Part shown: positions 56,667-64,000 of the stretch, in pieces
Position numbering within the stretch: the stretch's first letter is position 1
Layout of the letters: the number at the start of each line of letters is the position of its first letter
Position numbers and translations under genes: made by a program
NCBI GenBank assembly: GCA_027214125.1
Contig: JAPWHF010000015.1
Span: forward strand, 19,112-83,111
Length of the DNA stretch: 64,000 nt
Reading direction: 5' to 3'
DNA from: Zoogloeaceae bacterium G21618-S1
GTDB lineage: Bacteria; Pseudomonadota; Gammaproteobacteria; Burkholderiales; Rhodocyclaceae
The notes under the pieces: generated by a model
What the model was told of the DNA's origin: nothing
What the model saw: the letters and a program-made list of their open reading frames with translations, nothing else
The model's database searches: none

Positions 56667-59369
56667 ATGCATCAGCAAGGTGTAGGTGACTTCCAGTACT
56701 ACGTGGGGATCAGTTCCCTGTCCCAGATCGCCACTGCGCAAGACAAGGTGTGCGTACTGAACATCCTGGGCGGCGAGTCGTCCGAGGTCACCCCGGTCGG
56801 CCATGCCTGGTCGGGCGGCAATGTGGTTTTTGGCACATCGCCAGGGCGCCGGGGGCAAACCCTGGACACCCCGTGCGGTCCCATTCCGGTATTCAACAGC
56901 GTGCGCGAAGGCCTTGAAGCCGGCCACCGTTTCAACTGCGGCGTGGTGTATCTGCCGCCCACCGCCGCGCGCGACGGCGTTGCCGAGCTGATCCGGGTGA
57001 ATCCGGAGCTGAAGAAGATCTTCATCATCACCGAGAAGATCGCGGTCCACGACGCACGTGAAATCCGCGCCATGGGCCAGCAAGCCGGCATCGACATCTT
57101 CGGTGCCAACTGTCTGGGCGTGGCGGACGCATGGAACCAGGTCCGCATCGGCGGCGCACTCGGCGGCGACAGTCCGGGCGACACACTCAAGCGCGGCTCG
57201 ATCGCCATTCTCTCCAACTCGGGCGGCTTCACCACCACCATTGCGCAGTATCTGCGCATGGCCGGCTGGGGTACCACCACGCTGGTCTCAAGCGGCAAAG
57301 ACATCTACATCCACTATGCTGCGCCCGAGTTCGCCTTTGCCCTGGCCAACGATGCACGCAGCAAGGCGGCCGTGCTGTACTGCGAGCCCGGCGGCTATTA
57401 CGAGCGCGACGCCGATTTCACCAAACCCGTGGTGGCCTGCGTCGTCGGACGCTGGAAAGCCAAGCTGACCCGCGCGGTGGGGCATGCCGGTGCGATGGCG
57501 GGCGGCCACGACGACGCGCTCAGCAAGGAGCGCTGGTTCATGGAGAAATTCGACGTCGATGCGCTCTACACCCCCGAGAATCCGGTGTTTTCCGCAAAAG
57601 GCGCGGTCGTCACCAATATTGCCCATATTCCCGCCGCGCTCACCGCGGTGATGCGCGCCAATGCCACGTTGCCCGACTTCGCCCCGGAAGGGACGATGGA
57701 ACTCAAACCGTGGTTTGGCGCCAACCAGGGCATCAAGCTGCCAACCGCGCTGGATTTACCGGTGGTTGAAGCCGTGGCGCCCCACAACTTACACATCGCC
57801 GAGCTGGCCCGATCGGTCGGAACCGTATTTGCCCGGCAGAACATGAAAGACGCCTCGGGCGCCTCCCAGATGGACCCCCGCACCCAGCTCTCCAGCCTGC
57901 ACGGCGTCTCCATGCTGGATGCGGCACAAAAGCCGCTCGAAGCGAATCTTGCGCTCGCCCTTTTGCACGAAGCGGGTGGCCCGAACGACCACGCATTGAT
58001 CAACCTGTCGGTGATGGCATTGACCGGACTGCATGGCACCGCCATGCTGGCTGCCGCTCAGGCCGCGCGTGAGGCCGGAAACGCCCCCAACTCGGTGCTC
58101 GCCGCGGCGGTCAGTATCGTCGGACCGCGCACCGCCGAGCCGGCACAACGTGCCGCCGCACTCCTGATTGACCTGTTTTCGACCGCCGGGCTTGAGGATG
58201 CGTGCGATCAGGATGCCGACTGCTCAGGCATCACCCTCACCCCCGCCGCCCGAACGCTGCTGTTCGCCACCGAACCCGACCCGCTCGCCGGCGCAATGAT
58301 CGACGCGGCGCACACCCGTGGCATCCGTTCGGTGCCGCTCACCTGGCTGATCGCCCAGGCGGGCCATCCGAGCGCCGACGCTGTGCTCGCCGCGTTGACC
58401 ACCACGCTGGGCTGGGGCCCGCTCCGGCGCAAGCGTGTTTCCCGGCTGAGCGTTGAAGCCCTCCCCTGGTGGATGCGCCTGGTCGGCACACAGCTGGGCG
58501 CGTCCGTCGATGCCACGCAGCACACGGCCGACAGCTTTTGCGGCATCGCGCACGCCGAACTCCTGGGTGCCCGCTCCATCACCGACGTGGCCGCCCTGGC
58601 ACTGACCGGCCGACAGCTTGGCAGCAAGGATCTGTTTGCGTTCCAGACGCTGACCGGGCTGCTGCTCACCAACGGGCCCGGTGCGATTTCGGCACAAGGC
58701 GCAAAAGGCGCGGTGTCGGCCGATGGCCCGGAGACCCCCTCGCGCGTTCAACTCAACAAGGCTGTCGTCGGCTTTCTGACCCACACCGGCTTCGCCCATG
58801 GCGGCAACGGTTTTGAAGGCGTTGCCTTTTTGCTGGAGCGGTTCGCCGGGCAAGACCTGACGGACCCGGGGAACCCGGACCACGGGCTGGATCTCCCCGC
58901 GATGATCAACACCTTCATCAACGACTACGCCGCGGAGCGATCGGCCGGCAAGGAAACCGGCGCCGGCAGTCGCAACCTGCCCTGCATCAATCATCCGGTG
59001 TTCAAGGGCAAGCCGGTCAACGTCGACCCACGGGAGAAGTTCGTCCGCGAGCTGTTTGCGGCGCGGGGCGAATACAACATCTTCCATGACTACTACCGTC
59101 AACTCGTCCAGGCCTTGTTCGATCGGGGCGTCACCCGCAATGTGTTCTGCGTCAATGTCGATGCATTGATCGCCACCTTGTTGCTGAAAATGATGTGGCA
59201 GCCACTCCAGGCGGGCCGCTTGTCCACGGCACAAATGGAGACGGCGGCATTCACCGCCTTCCTCTACGGACGCATGATTGGCTGTGCCGGCGAGATCGAT
59301 GACCACCTCAATCGCGGCCGCAACATGGATACCCGCACCCCGCAATCGCAAGTGAGGTTTGTCGCCTAA
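56667..59369 (+). CDS. ATP-citrate lyase-like large subunit (CoA-ligase alpha plus citrate-synthase-like)
   Basis: A 900-residue protein. Residues 1-330 resemble succinyl-CoA synthetase alpha: CoA-binding fold, SNSGGFTTTIAQYL, and the phospho-His loop RAVGH273AGAMAGG. The C-terminal approximately 350 residues are citrate-synthase-like (TGLLLTNGPGAISAQGAKGAV, FLTHTGFAHGGNGFEGVAFL). Canonical AclA has both parts in about 610 residues; this one is about 290 longer, with the extra in the middle (about 340-560). That recalls the larger type II citrate lyase described from Magnetococcus. Start ATG after CAGGAGAGCAAC; same operon as the upstream gene. Confidence 0.68.
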   Translation: MHQQGVGDFQYYVGISSLSQIATAQDKVCVLNILGGESSEVTPVGHAWSGGNVVFGTSPGRRGQTLDTPCGPIPVFNSVREGLEAGHRFNCGVVYLPPTAARDGVAELIRVNPELKKIFIITEKIAVHDAREIRAMGQQAGIDIFGANCLGVADAWNQVRIGGALGGDSPGDTLKRGSIAILSNSGGFTTTIAQYLRMAGWGTTTLVSSGKDIYIHYAAPEFAFALANDARSKAAVLYCEPGGYYERDADFTKPVVACVVGRWKAKLTRAVGHAGAMAGGHDDALSKERWFMEKFDVDALYTPENPVFSAKGAVVTNIAHIPAALTAVMRANATLPDFAPEGTMELKPWFGANQGIKLPTALDLPVVEAVAPHNLHIAELARSVGTVFARQNMKDASGASQMDPRTQLSSLHGVSMLDAAQKPLEANLALALLHEAGGPNDHALINLSVMALTGLHGTAMLAAAQAAREAGNAPNSVLAAAVSIVGPRTAEPAQRAAALLIDLFSTAGLEDACDQDADCSGITLTPAARTLLFATEPDPLAGAMIDAAHTRGIRSVPLTWLIAQAGHPSADAVLAALTTTLGWGPLRRKRVSRLSVEALPWWMRLVGTQLGASVDATQHTADSFCGIAHAELLGARSITDVAALALTGRQLGSKDLFAFQTLTGLLLTNGPGAISAQGAKGAVSADGPETPSRVQLNKAVVGFLTHTGFAHGGNGFEGVAFLLERFAGQDLTDPGNPDHGLDLPAMINTFINDYAAERSAGKETGAGSRNLPCINHPVFKGKPVNVDPREKFVRELFAARGEYNIFHDYYRQLVQALFDRGVTRNVFCVNVDALIATLLLKMMWQPLQAGRLSTAQMETAAFTAFLYGRMIGCAGEIDDHLNRGRNMDTRTPQSQVRFVA

Positions 59370-59408
59370 ACCCCTCGCAGGCGCCGCGCCTCGCGGCGAA
59401 AAACCACG

Positions 59409-59437
59409 GCCGCACCGCAATCACGGGTGCGGCCGAA
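59409..59437. repeat. GC-rich hairpin after the lyase operon
   Basis: CGGCCGCACC and GGGTGCGGCCG form a stem around an 8-base loop between the convergent lyase and permease genes. There is no T-run, so termination is uncertain. Confidence 0.5.
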
Positions 59438-59487
59438 TTGCATTACCGCTCATGTTGCGCCACTGACAACCGGCGTCGAAGCAGGGA

Positions 59488-60537
59488 TCAACGCGTCATT
59501 CGCATGAACAATCGATACAACCCCGGCGCCCCCACGGTCAGCACAATCACCCGCAACACATGACACACCGTTACCAGCGGCACGCCGAGCTGCAAGACCT
59601 TGGCGGTAATACACATTTCGGCAACCCCGCCTGGCGCGGCGGCAAGCACCAGCGTGGCCAAAGGCATGCCCGACGCGGCAGACACAAGCAGTGCAAGCCC
59701 ACAGCCAAGCCCGACGGCGAGCAGTGCCGACATGGCCGCCGCCGCCAGAAAGCGTGGCGCGGCACGAAAGAATTCGGGCGAGAACCGACAACCCAGCGCA
59801 CAACCAATCAGCAACTGCCCGCTATTGACCACCCACACCGGCAGTGCCGACAGCCCAAGGCCAAATCCGGTCGCCATGCCCACGCCGAGCAAGGGGCCCA
59901 GCACCCAGGCATTTCCGACACGCAGAATCAGCAGTACGCCCACGCCGCACAAGCTTGACGCCAGCAGCAACGGGAGCCGGGCCGGCACAACCACGGTCGC
60001 AATCGGCTGGTAGACATCGCTGCCATGCGCGCCGAACCAGCTCAACCCGAAGGGCACCACGGCCACCACGATCATGACCCTGAGCGCATGTGCCGCCGCA
60101 ATCCGGTCGACCGCACCACCAAAACGCTCGGCGATGACCGCCATTTCCGACGCTCCCCCGGGCAAGGACGCAAAGAACGCCGTCGGACCATCAGTGGCCG
60201 CCAGGCGCATCGTCAGCAAGGCGCACAGCAAACCGATCAGCAAGGCTGCAACGGCAAGGCCACCCACCAGCAGCGCGTTGGCGCGCAACAGATCCAGCAC
60301 CTGGGGCGTGAAGTACAGCCCAAGGCTGGCACCAATTGCCCACTGGCCGGCCTGACGTCCGCCCCGAGGAGGCTGCAAAGGCGCACCGAGCGTGCGCAGC
60401 GCAGCAACACCAAGCAGCGGGCCCAGCATCCAGGGCAGCGGGCTGTGTACCGCCGAGGCAATCAGCCCGGCGAGGCCGGCCAAGACCAAAGTCAGTGCAA
60501 TGCGCCCAATGGCCGCGGGGATCTTTTTGAGTGGCAT
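59488..60537 (-). CDS. AbrB family membrane permease
   Basis: A 349-residue protein with about ten helices in two repeats; SPLPWMLGPLLGVAALRTLGAPL and NAWVLGPLLGVGMATGFGL show the internal duplication, and SLPGGASEMAVIAERFGG matches APGGVAEMCITAKVLQLG in the second half. AbrB-family proteins are frequently encoded near tricarboxylate transporters and are annotated variously, including as ammonia monooxygenase regulators, which is misleading. It lies between the lyase operon and a binding-protein gene on its own strand. Confidence 0.85.
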   Translation of the reverse strand: MPLKKIPAAIGRIALTLVLAGLAGLIASAVHSPLPWMLGPLLGVAALRTLGAPLQPPRGGRQAGQWAIGASLGLYFTPQVLDLLRANALLVGGLAVAALLIGLLCALLTMRLAATDGPTAFFASLPGGASEMAVIAERFGGAVDRIAAAHALRVMIVVAVVPFGLSWFGAHGSDVYQPIATVVVPARLPLLLASSLCGVGVLLILRVGNAWVLGPLLGVGMATGFGLGLSALPVWVVNSGQLLIGCALGCRFSPEFFRAAPRFLAAAAMSALLAVGLGCGLALLVSAASGMPLATLVLAAAPGGVAEMCITAKVLQLGVPLVTVCHVLRVIVLTVGAPGLYRLFMRMTR

Positions 60538-60567
60538 ACGGCCAACAGCCTGTCGCCGCGACCGCCC

Positions 60568-61662
60568 TCAGGGCAGCGGCGCGACCGTGTCATTCCATTG
60601 GCGCAAGAAATCCCGACGCTTGAGTTGGTCCAGATACGTCAGCAAGCCGGCGCCGATGGCGATCGGCCGGAATGCCCCACCCAAACGCTGACGCAGCTCC
60701 TCGGCCACCTCATCGGCAGGCACATCGGCACGCACCGAATAGAAGCCAGGATTCTTCGATAGCAAGCCTTGCCCGCGTGGCGAGAGCAGGTAATCGAGCC
60801 ACAGCCGCGCCGCGTTGGGGTGGCGCGCCTGGCGCGCGATGAAGGCCACCCGGCTCATGACCAGGGTGTAGTCGCGCGGCAACACCACACCCAGATTCGG
60901 GTCGCTGGCGGCCCGGATCATGGCGTAAGAGCCGAGCATGTTGTAGCCGAGCAGGGCCTTTCCCGAGGCGACATGGTCAAGCATGTCCGAGGTGGCCGGC
61001 ATGGTCTGAACGCCGATGCGGCCAAAGCCTTCGGCAAGGCGCCAGAAAACCACCGGATTGGCGAGCACGTCCTGACTGTGAAGCAAGTAACCCACCCCCG
61101 AGCGCGCCGGATCATAGGTGGTCAGCCGCCCTTTGAATTGCTCCGGCGCGCGCGCCATCAGGCGCAACAATTCGGCATGGCTGCTCGGCACCTCGTCCTC
61201 AGGCAACAGTCTGCGGTTGTAGACAAAGACGACGGGCTCGAAACTGGTGCCGAACGCTTCGTCCTTCCACACGGCCCACGCCGGCAGCGCCGCCGTCTCG
61301 GGCGAGCGATGCGCCTGGGCGTGGCCGTCGTTCACCAATTTGACCTGCAGATCCATGGCCGAGCTCCAGACCACGTCTGCTCCGCCGCCGCTGGCCGATT
61401 CCGCCACGAAGCGCGTGTATAAAACACCCGAGCTCATGTCGTGGTATTCCACCCTCACGCCCGGATAGAGCCGCATGAAGTCCTGTAGCAACTCACGGGC
61501 CAGGCTTTCGTCGGTCGCAGCGTAAATCACCACCACGCCCTCTTTCCGGGCCGCGGCATAGCGCTGATCGGGCGCTGTCTGCGCCAGCACCGAAGGCGCG
61601 CCAAACAACAGCGCCCAGGTCAGTGCAATCAACACGCAAAACGACCATTGGCGTCGAAACAA
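60568..61662 (-). CDS. periplasmic substrate-binding protein (ABC type, PgtC/Fbp-like)
   Basis: A 364-residue exported protein: signal peptide (FCVLIALTWALLFGAPSVLAQ), then VVVIYAATDESLARELLQDF, GADVVWSSAMDLQVKLVNDG, YDPARSGVGYLL and ARLWLDYLLSPRGQGLL, as in type-2 extracellular solute-binding proteins. Start is TTG at 61662 with AAGGAGG 6 bases upstream, better than the TTG 12 codons earlier. Divergent from the TctD-like regulator; PgtC-type proteins often feed such two-component systems. No ABC permease is linked, so it may be a sensor accessory. Confidence 0.85.
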   Translation of the reverse strand: MFRRQWSFCVLIALTWALLFGAPSVLAQTAPDQRYAAARKEGVVVIYAATDESLARELLQDFMRLYPGVRVEYHDMSSGVLYTRFVAESASGGGADVVWSSAMDLQVKLVNDGHAQAHRSPETAALPAWAVWKDEAFGTSFEPVVFVYNRRLLPEDEVPSSHAELLRLMARAPEQFKGRLTTYDPARSGVGYLLHSQDVLANPVVFWRLAEGFGRIGVQTMPATSDMLDHVASGKALLGYNMLGSYAMIRAASDPNLGVVLPRDYTLVMSRVAFIARQARHPNAARLWLDYLLSPRGQGLLSKNPGFYSVRADVPADEVAEELRQRLGGAFRPIAIGAGLLTYLDQLKRRDFLRQWNDTVAPLP

Positions 61663-61755
61663 TGGAGGCCTCCTTATCCAGCCCAAGGCTTTGCGCAAGG
61701 GCTTTTTTTGAGTCAGTATGATCGCTCATCAAGCTTTCGAACGACTTTCAAGCCC

Positions 61756-62433
61756 ATGCGCCTGCTCCTAGTGGAAGACCATGCAGAACTGGCCGAATGG
61801 GTGTCGAAGGCGCTGACCCAGGCGGGCTACGCGCTTGACATCATGAACCGTGGCGATCATGCCGACCACGCGTTGCTCACCCAACCCTACGATGCGGTGA
61901 TTCTCGATTTGTCGCTGCCCGGTCTGGACGGGCTGGAGGTGCTCAAACGCTTGCGCAGCCGCGAAAATACGGCGCAAACGCCCGTATTGGTCTTGACCGC
62001 ACGTGGCAGCACCGAAGACAAGGTCCGCGGGCTCAATCTCGGCGCCGATGATTACCTGGCAAAACCCTTCGATCTGGCCGAACTTGAGGCGCGCATCAAG
62101 GCCCTGCTGCGGCGCGCCGGCAACCTGTCGCCCACGGTGCACATTGGCCAGCTCAGCTTCGACACGAACTCACGCCTGGTCAGTGTGGCCGGCACACCGC
62201 TGGGCCTGACCCCGCGAGAGCTGGCGGTCTTTGAAGCCCTGATCACCCGTCAGGGACGCCCGGTCCCCCGTGAACTACTTTTCGAGAAAGTCTTCAATTT
62301 CGACGATGACGCACGGCCCGAAGCCATCGAGATCTATGTCCATCGCCTGCGCAAGAAGCTCGAAGGCTCAGGCGCAGCCGTGGTCACCATGCGCGGGCTC
62401 GGCTATCTGATCCATCCGGTTGATGAGCCCTGA
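61756..62433 (+). CDS. tctD: OmpR-family response regulator, TctD-like
   Basis: A 225-residue regulator: receiver domain (MRLLLVEDHAELAEWVSKAL, phospho-acceptor D51 in ILDLSLPG, Lys in LAKPFD) and an OmpR winged helix (LTPRELAVFEALITRQGRPV, EIYVHRLRKKLEG, MRGLGYLI). The opening closely resembles TctD, which controls tricarboxylate uptake in Salmonella. It is followed 12 bp on by its kinase gene and diverges from a binding-protein gene. Confidence 0.85.
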   Translation: MRLLLVEDHAELAEWVSKALTQAGYALDIMNRGDHADHALLTQPYDAVILDLSLPGLDGLEVLKRLRSRENTAQTPVLVLTARGSTEDKVRGLNLGADDYLAKPFDLAELEARIKALLRRAGNLSPTVHIGQLSFDTNSRLVSVAGTPLGLTPRELAVFEALITRQGRPVPRELLFEKVFNFDDDARPEAIEIYVHRLRKKLEGSGAAVVTMRGLGYLIHPVDEP

Positions 62434-62445
62434 GGCCCGACGGCA

Positions 62446-63843
62446 GTGACGCATTCCGTCAGTTTGCGGCGCAGGGTTGCCACCTGGCTGCTCCCCTCCC
62501 TGCTGCTGCTGCTGGTAATCAACGCCGCGCTGTCCTACCTGGGGGCGCTGGACGCGGTCAATCGCGCGTATGACCGGTCGCTGACCGCATCGATCAAGTC
62601 GATTGCCGAACGCGTTCACTCGCTCGAAGGCAACATTACCGTTGACGTCCCCTATTCCGCCTTCGAAGTGTTCGAGGCCGGTGTCCAGGAGCGGATTTTC
62701 TATGCCGTGATCGGCCCGGGCGGGGAGCTGGTCACCGGCTACGAAGCCTTGAAACCGCCCGAAGGATTGATCCCGGATGGTCCGCCCCGCATCATCGACA
62801 GTCAGTTCCAGAATGAAAATGTCCGCATTGGCGCGATGAAAAAGCGTCTCTACGACCCCGCGCTGAGCGGTGGCGATGCGGCCACTATCGTGTTCGCCGA
62901 AACCACCGAATCCCGGCTTGCACTGGCGCGAGAGCTTTTCGCCGACAGCCTGCAGCGTCAGGTCCTTCTGGTGTTGTTCGGTACCGTCGTACTGGCCTTT
63001 GCACTCACCACGGCATTCAAGCCCTTGCTCAGACTGCGCGACACCATTCGCCAGCGCGATGCTGCCGACCTGACGCCGATTGCCCACACGAACATCCCCT
63101 CCGAGGTACGCCCTCTCATTGACGCCATCAACCACCATACCGACAGGCTCTCGACCATGATGGCCGCGCGACGGCGCTTGCTGGCCGATGCCGCGCATCA
63201 GATCCGGACCCCGCTGGCCGTGCTCAGCACACAGATTGAATATGGACAGCGTCAGAGCGAACCGTCCGAGATCCAGCACACCTTCCAGAGCCTCCTGGGC
63301 ACCATCCACAGCACTCGCCGGATGGCAGACCAGTTGCTGGCGCTATCGCATGCCGAGTCTCTCGAGCAGTCGCCGCAGGACTACACCGTGGTGGACCTGC
63401 ACCAGCTGGCCAGGGATGTTTGCCTTGAACAAGCGCCGTTGGCGCTGCGAAAACGCATCGAACTGGCGTTCGAAGGCGATGGCGAAGCGCCGGTACGCGG
63501 CAATGCGCAAATGCTGCGCGAGTTGATCGCCAACCTGCTCGACAATGCCATCCGTTACAGTCCGCCAGAAACGCAGGTGGTCGTCGCGACGGGCTGCATG
63601 GACAATGTCGTTGCGCTGTCGGTCTGCGATGAGGGGCCAGGCATTCCCCCCGCCGAGCGCAACAAGGTGTTCCAGCGCTTCTACCGGATCCTGGGGCAGG
63701 GCACCGCCCCCGGCAGCGGGCTGGGGCTGGCCATCGTTTCGGAGATCGTGTCATCCCACGGCGGACAGATCACGCTTGATCAGGCGTCGACCGCGGGCGG
63801 ACTGATGATCCTGGCCGAATTTCCACGCCACCGCCCGAGCTGA
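62446..63843 (+). CDS. tctE: sensor histidine kinase, TctE-like
   Basis: A 465-residue inner-membrane kinase starting at GTG. Two membrane helices (about 13-35 and 170-190) flank a periplasmic sensor of about 135 residues of the two-component-sensor N type. Then a HAMP-like linker (FKPLLRLRDTIRQRDAADLTPI), the H-box (LADAAHQIRTPLAVL), N-box (ELIANLLDNAIRYS), and G-boxes (DEGPGIP, GSGLGLAIV). All catalytic boxes are intact and the gene ends just before the artefactual tail. Confidence 0.87.
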   Translation: MTHSVSLRRRVATWLLPSLLLLLVINAALSYLGALDAVNRAYDRSLTASIKSIAERVHSLEGNITVDVPYSAFEVFEAGVQERIFYAVIGPGGELVTGYEALKPPEGLIPDGPPRIIDSQFQNENVRIGAMKKRLYDPALSGGDAATIVFAETTESRLALARELFADSLQRQVLLVLFGTVVLAFALTTAFKPLLRLRDTIRQRDAADLTPIAHTNIPSEVRPLIDAINHHTDRLSTMMAARRRLLADAAHQIRTPLAVLSTQIEYGQRQSEPSEIQHTFQSLLGTIHSTRRMADQLLALSHAESLEQSPQDYTVVDLHQLARDVCLEQAPLALRKRIELAFEGDGEAPVRGNAQMLRELIANLLDNAIRYSPPETQVVVATGCMDNVVALSVCDEGPGIPPAERNKVFQRFYRILGQGTAPGSGLGLAIVSEIVSSHGGQITLDQASTAGGLMILAEFPRHRPS

Positions 63844-63871
63844 GTACGCGAATCAGCACTGCGGAAAAGCG

Positions 63872-64000
63872 GAGGGGGGGGGGGGGGGGGGGGGCCCCCC
63901 CCCCCCCCCCCCCCCCCCCCGACCCCCCCAAAAAACCCACCCACCCCCCCCACCAGCAACCGCCCCCCGGCCCGCCGCCCCCCCCCCCCCCGCGCCCCCC
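63872..64000. other. poly-G / poly-C assembly artefact at the contig end
   Basis: A run of about 23 G switches directly to long C tracts with rare A or other bases, unlike any natural sequence in the window. It carries no reading frame. Dark-cycle poly-G reads joined to their complement at a contig end would look like this. Confidence 0.85.

Noticed and set aside
59488..60537. Ammonia monooxygenase annotation for the AbrB-family gene
   Set aside because: The protein is a duplicated membrane permease with no metal-site or Amo subunit similarity; that label is a historical misannotation.

Overview
The window reads as a stretch of chromosome from a GC-rich, Gram-negative betaproteobacterium, most likely of the Rhodocyclales/Zoogloeaceae type (Thauera/Azoarcus/Zoogloea relatives). 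The lineage is inferred from codon bias, two PEP-CTERM proteins, an NsrR/NnrS/hemerythrin nitric-oxide module, an S-adenosylhomocysteine (SAH) riboswitch ahead of metH, a Gram-negative porin and the overall gene repertoire. No tRNA, rRNA, CRISPR array, insertion sequence or prophage was seen. The right edge (about 63872-64000) is a poly-G/poly-C artefact, so the last gene is effectively at a contig end. The left edge cuts a Ycf46-like AAA ATPase.

Layout: 1-7.2 kb is mostly housekeeping (AAA ATPase, prfC, an OmpA-domain protein, a nitroreductase, a YdiF-type CoA-transferase). 5.9-8.3 kb is the nitric-oxide response: nnrS and a hemerythrin protein diverge from nsrR, with an excellent NsrR operator between them. 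8.2-11.1 kb holds a YjbQ protein, a single-domain response regulator, and psd translationally coupled to a radical-SAM protein. 11.2-15.4 kb is a TetR-controlled DevBCA-like ABC exporter. 15.7-21.6 kb is a minus-strand lipid operon whose genes match E. coli ynbA, ynbC, ynbD and ynbB, with a PlsC acyltransferase and a small membrane protein inserted. 21.7-25.5 kb carries an AraC regulator, azlCD, an amidase and an MFS transporter.

25.5-31 kb: a PEP-CTERM protein has a well-formed sigma-54 promoter; then comes a DOMON-like/NamZ peptidoglycan-recycling pair; then an accessory-looking segment in which a Zn-ribbon plus PD-(D/E)XK (Card1/DUF1887-like) nuclease lies between two inverted copies of a modular GC-rich repeat; then a dihaem cytochrome c. 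31.4-34.6 kb has a PRPP-synthetase paralogue, a DMT transporter, a rhodanese and a double thioredoxin-fold protein.

34.6-46 kb is a signalling-rich region: a TIR-CHAT-TM-LysM-LysM protein, an unrecognised receiver-like protein, a PAS5-GGDEF-EAL protein, a second TIR membrane protein, and a second PEP-CTERM protein coupled by start/stop overlap to a tail-anchored protein with two bL12-like motifs. This region and the nuclease cassette are the best candidates for an undescribed system.

46-53.9 kb: cupin and metH (SAH riboswitch plus terminator), HD-GYP, a beta-CASP metallo-hydrolase, and small proteins. 54-63.8 kb looks like a tri-/dicarboxylate module: porin, a two-gene ATP-citrate-lyase-like enzyme, an AbrB-family permease, a periplasmic binding protein and a TctD/TctE-like two-component system.
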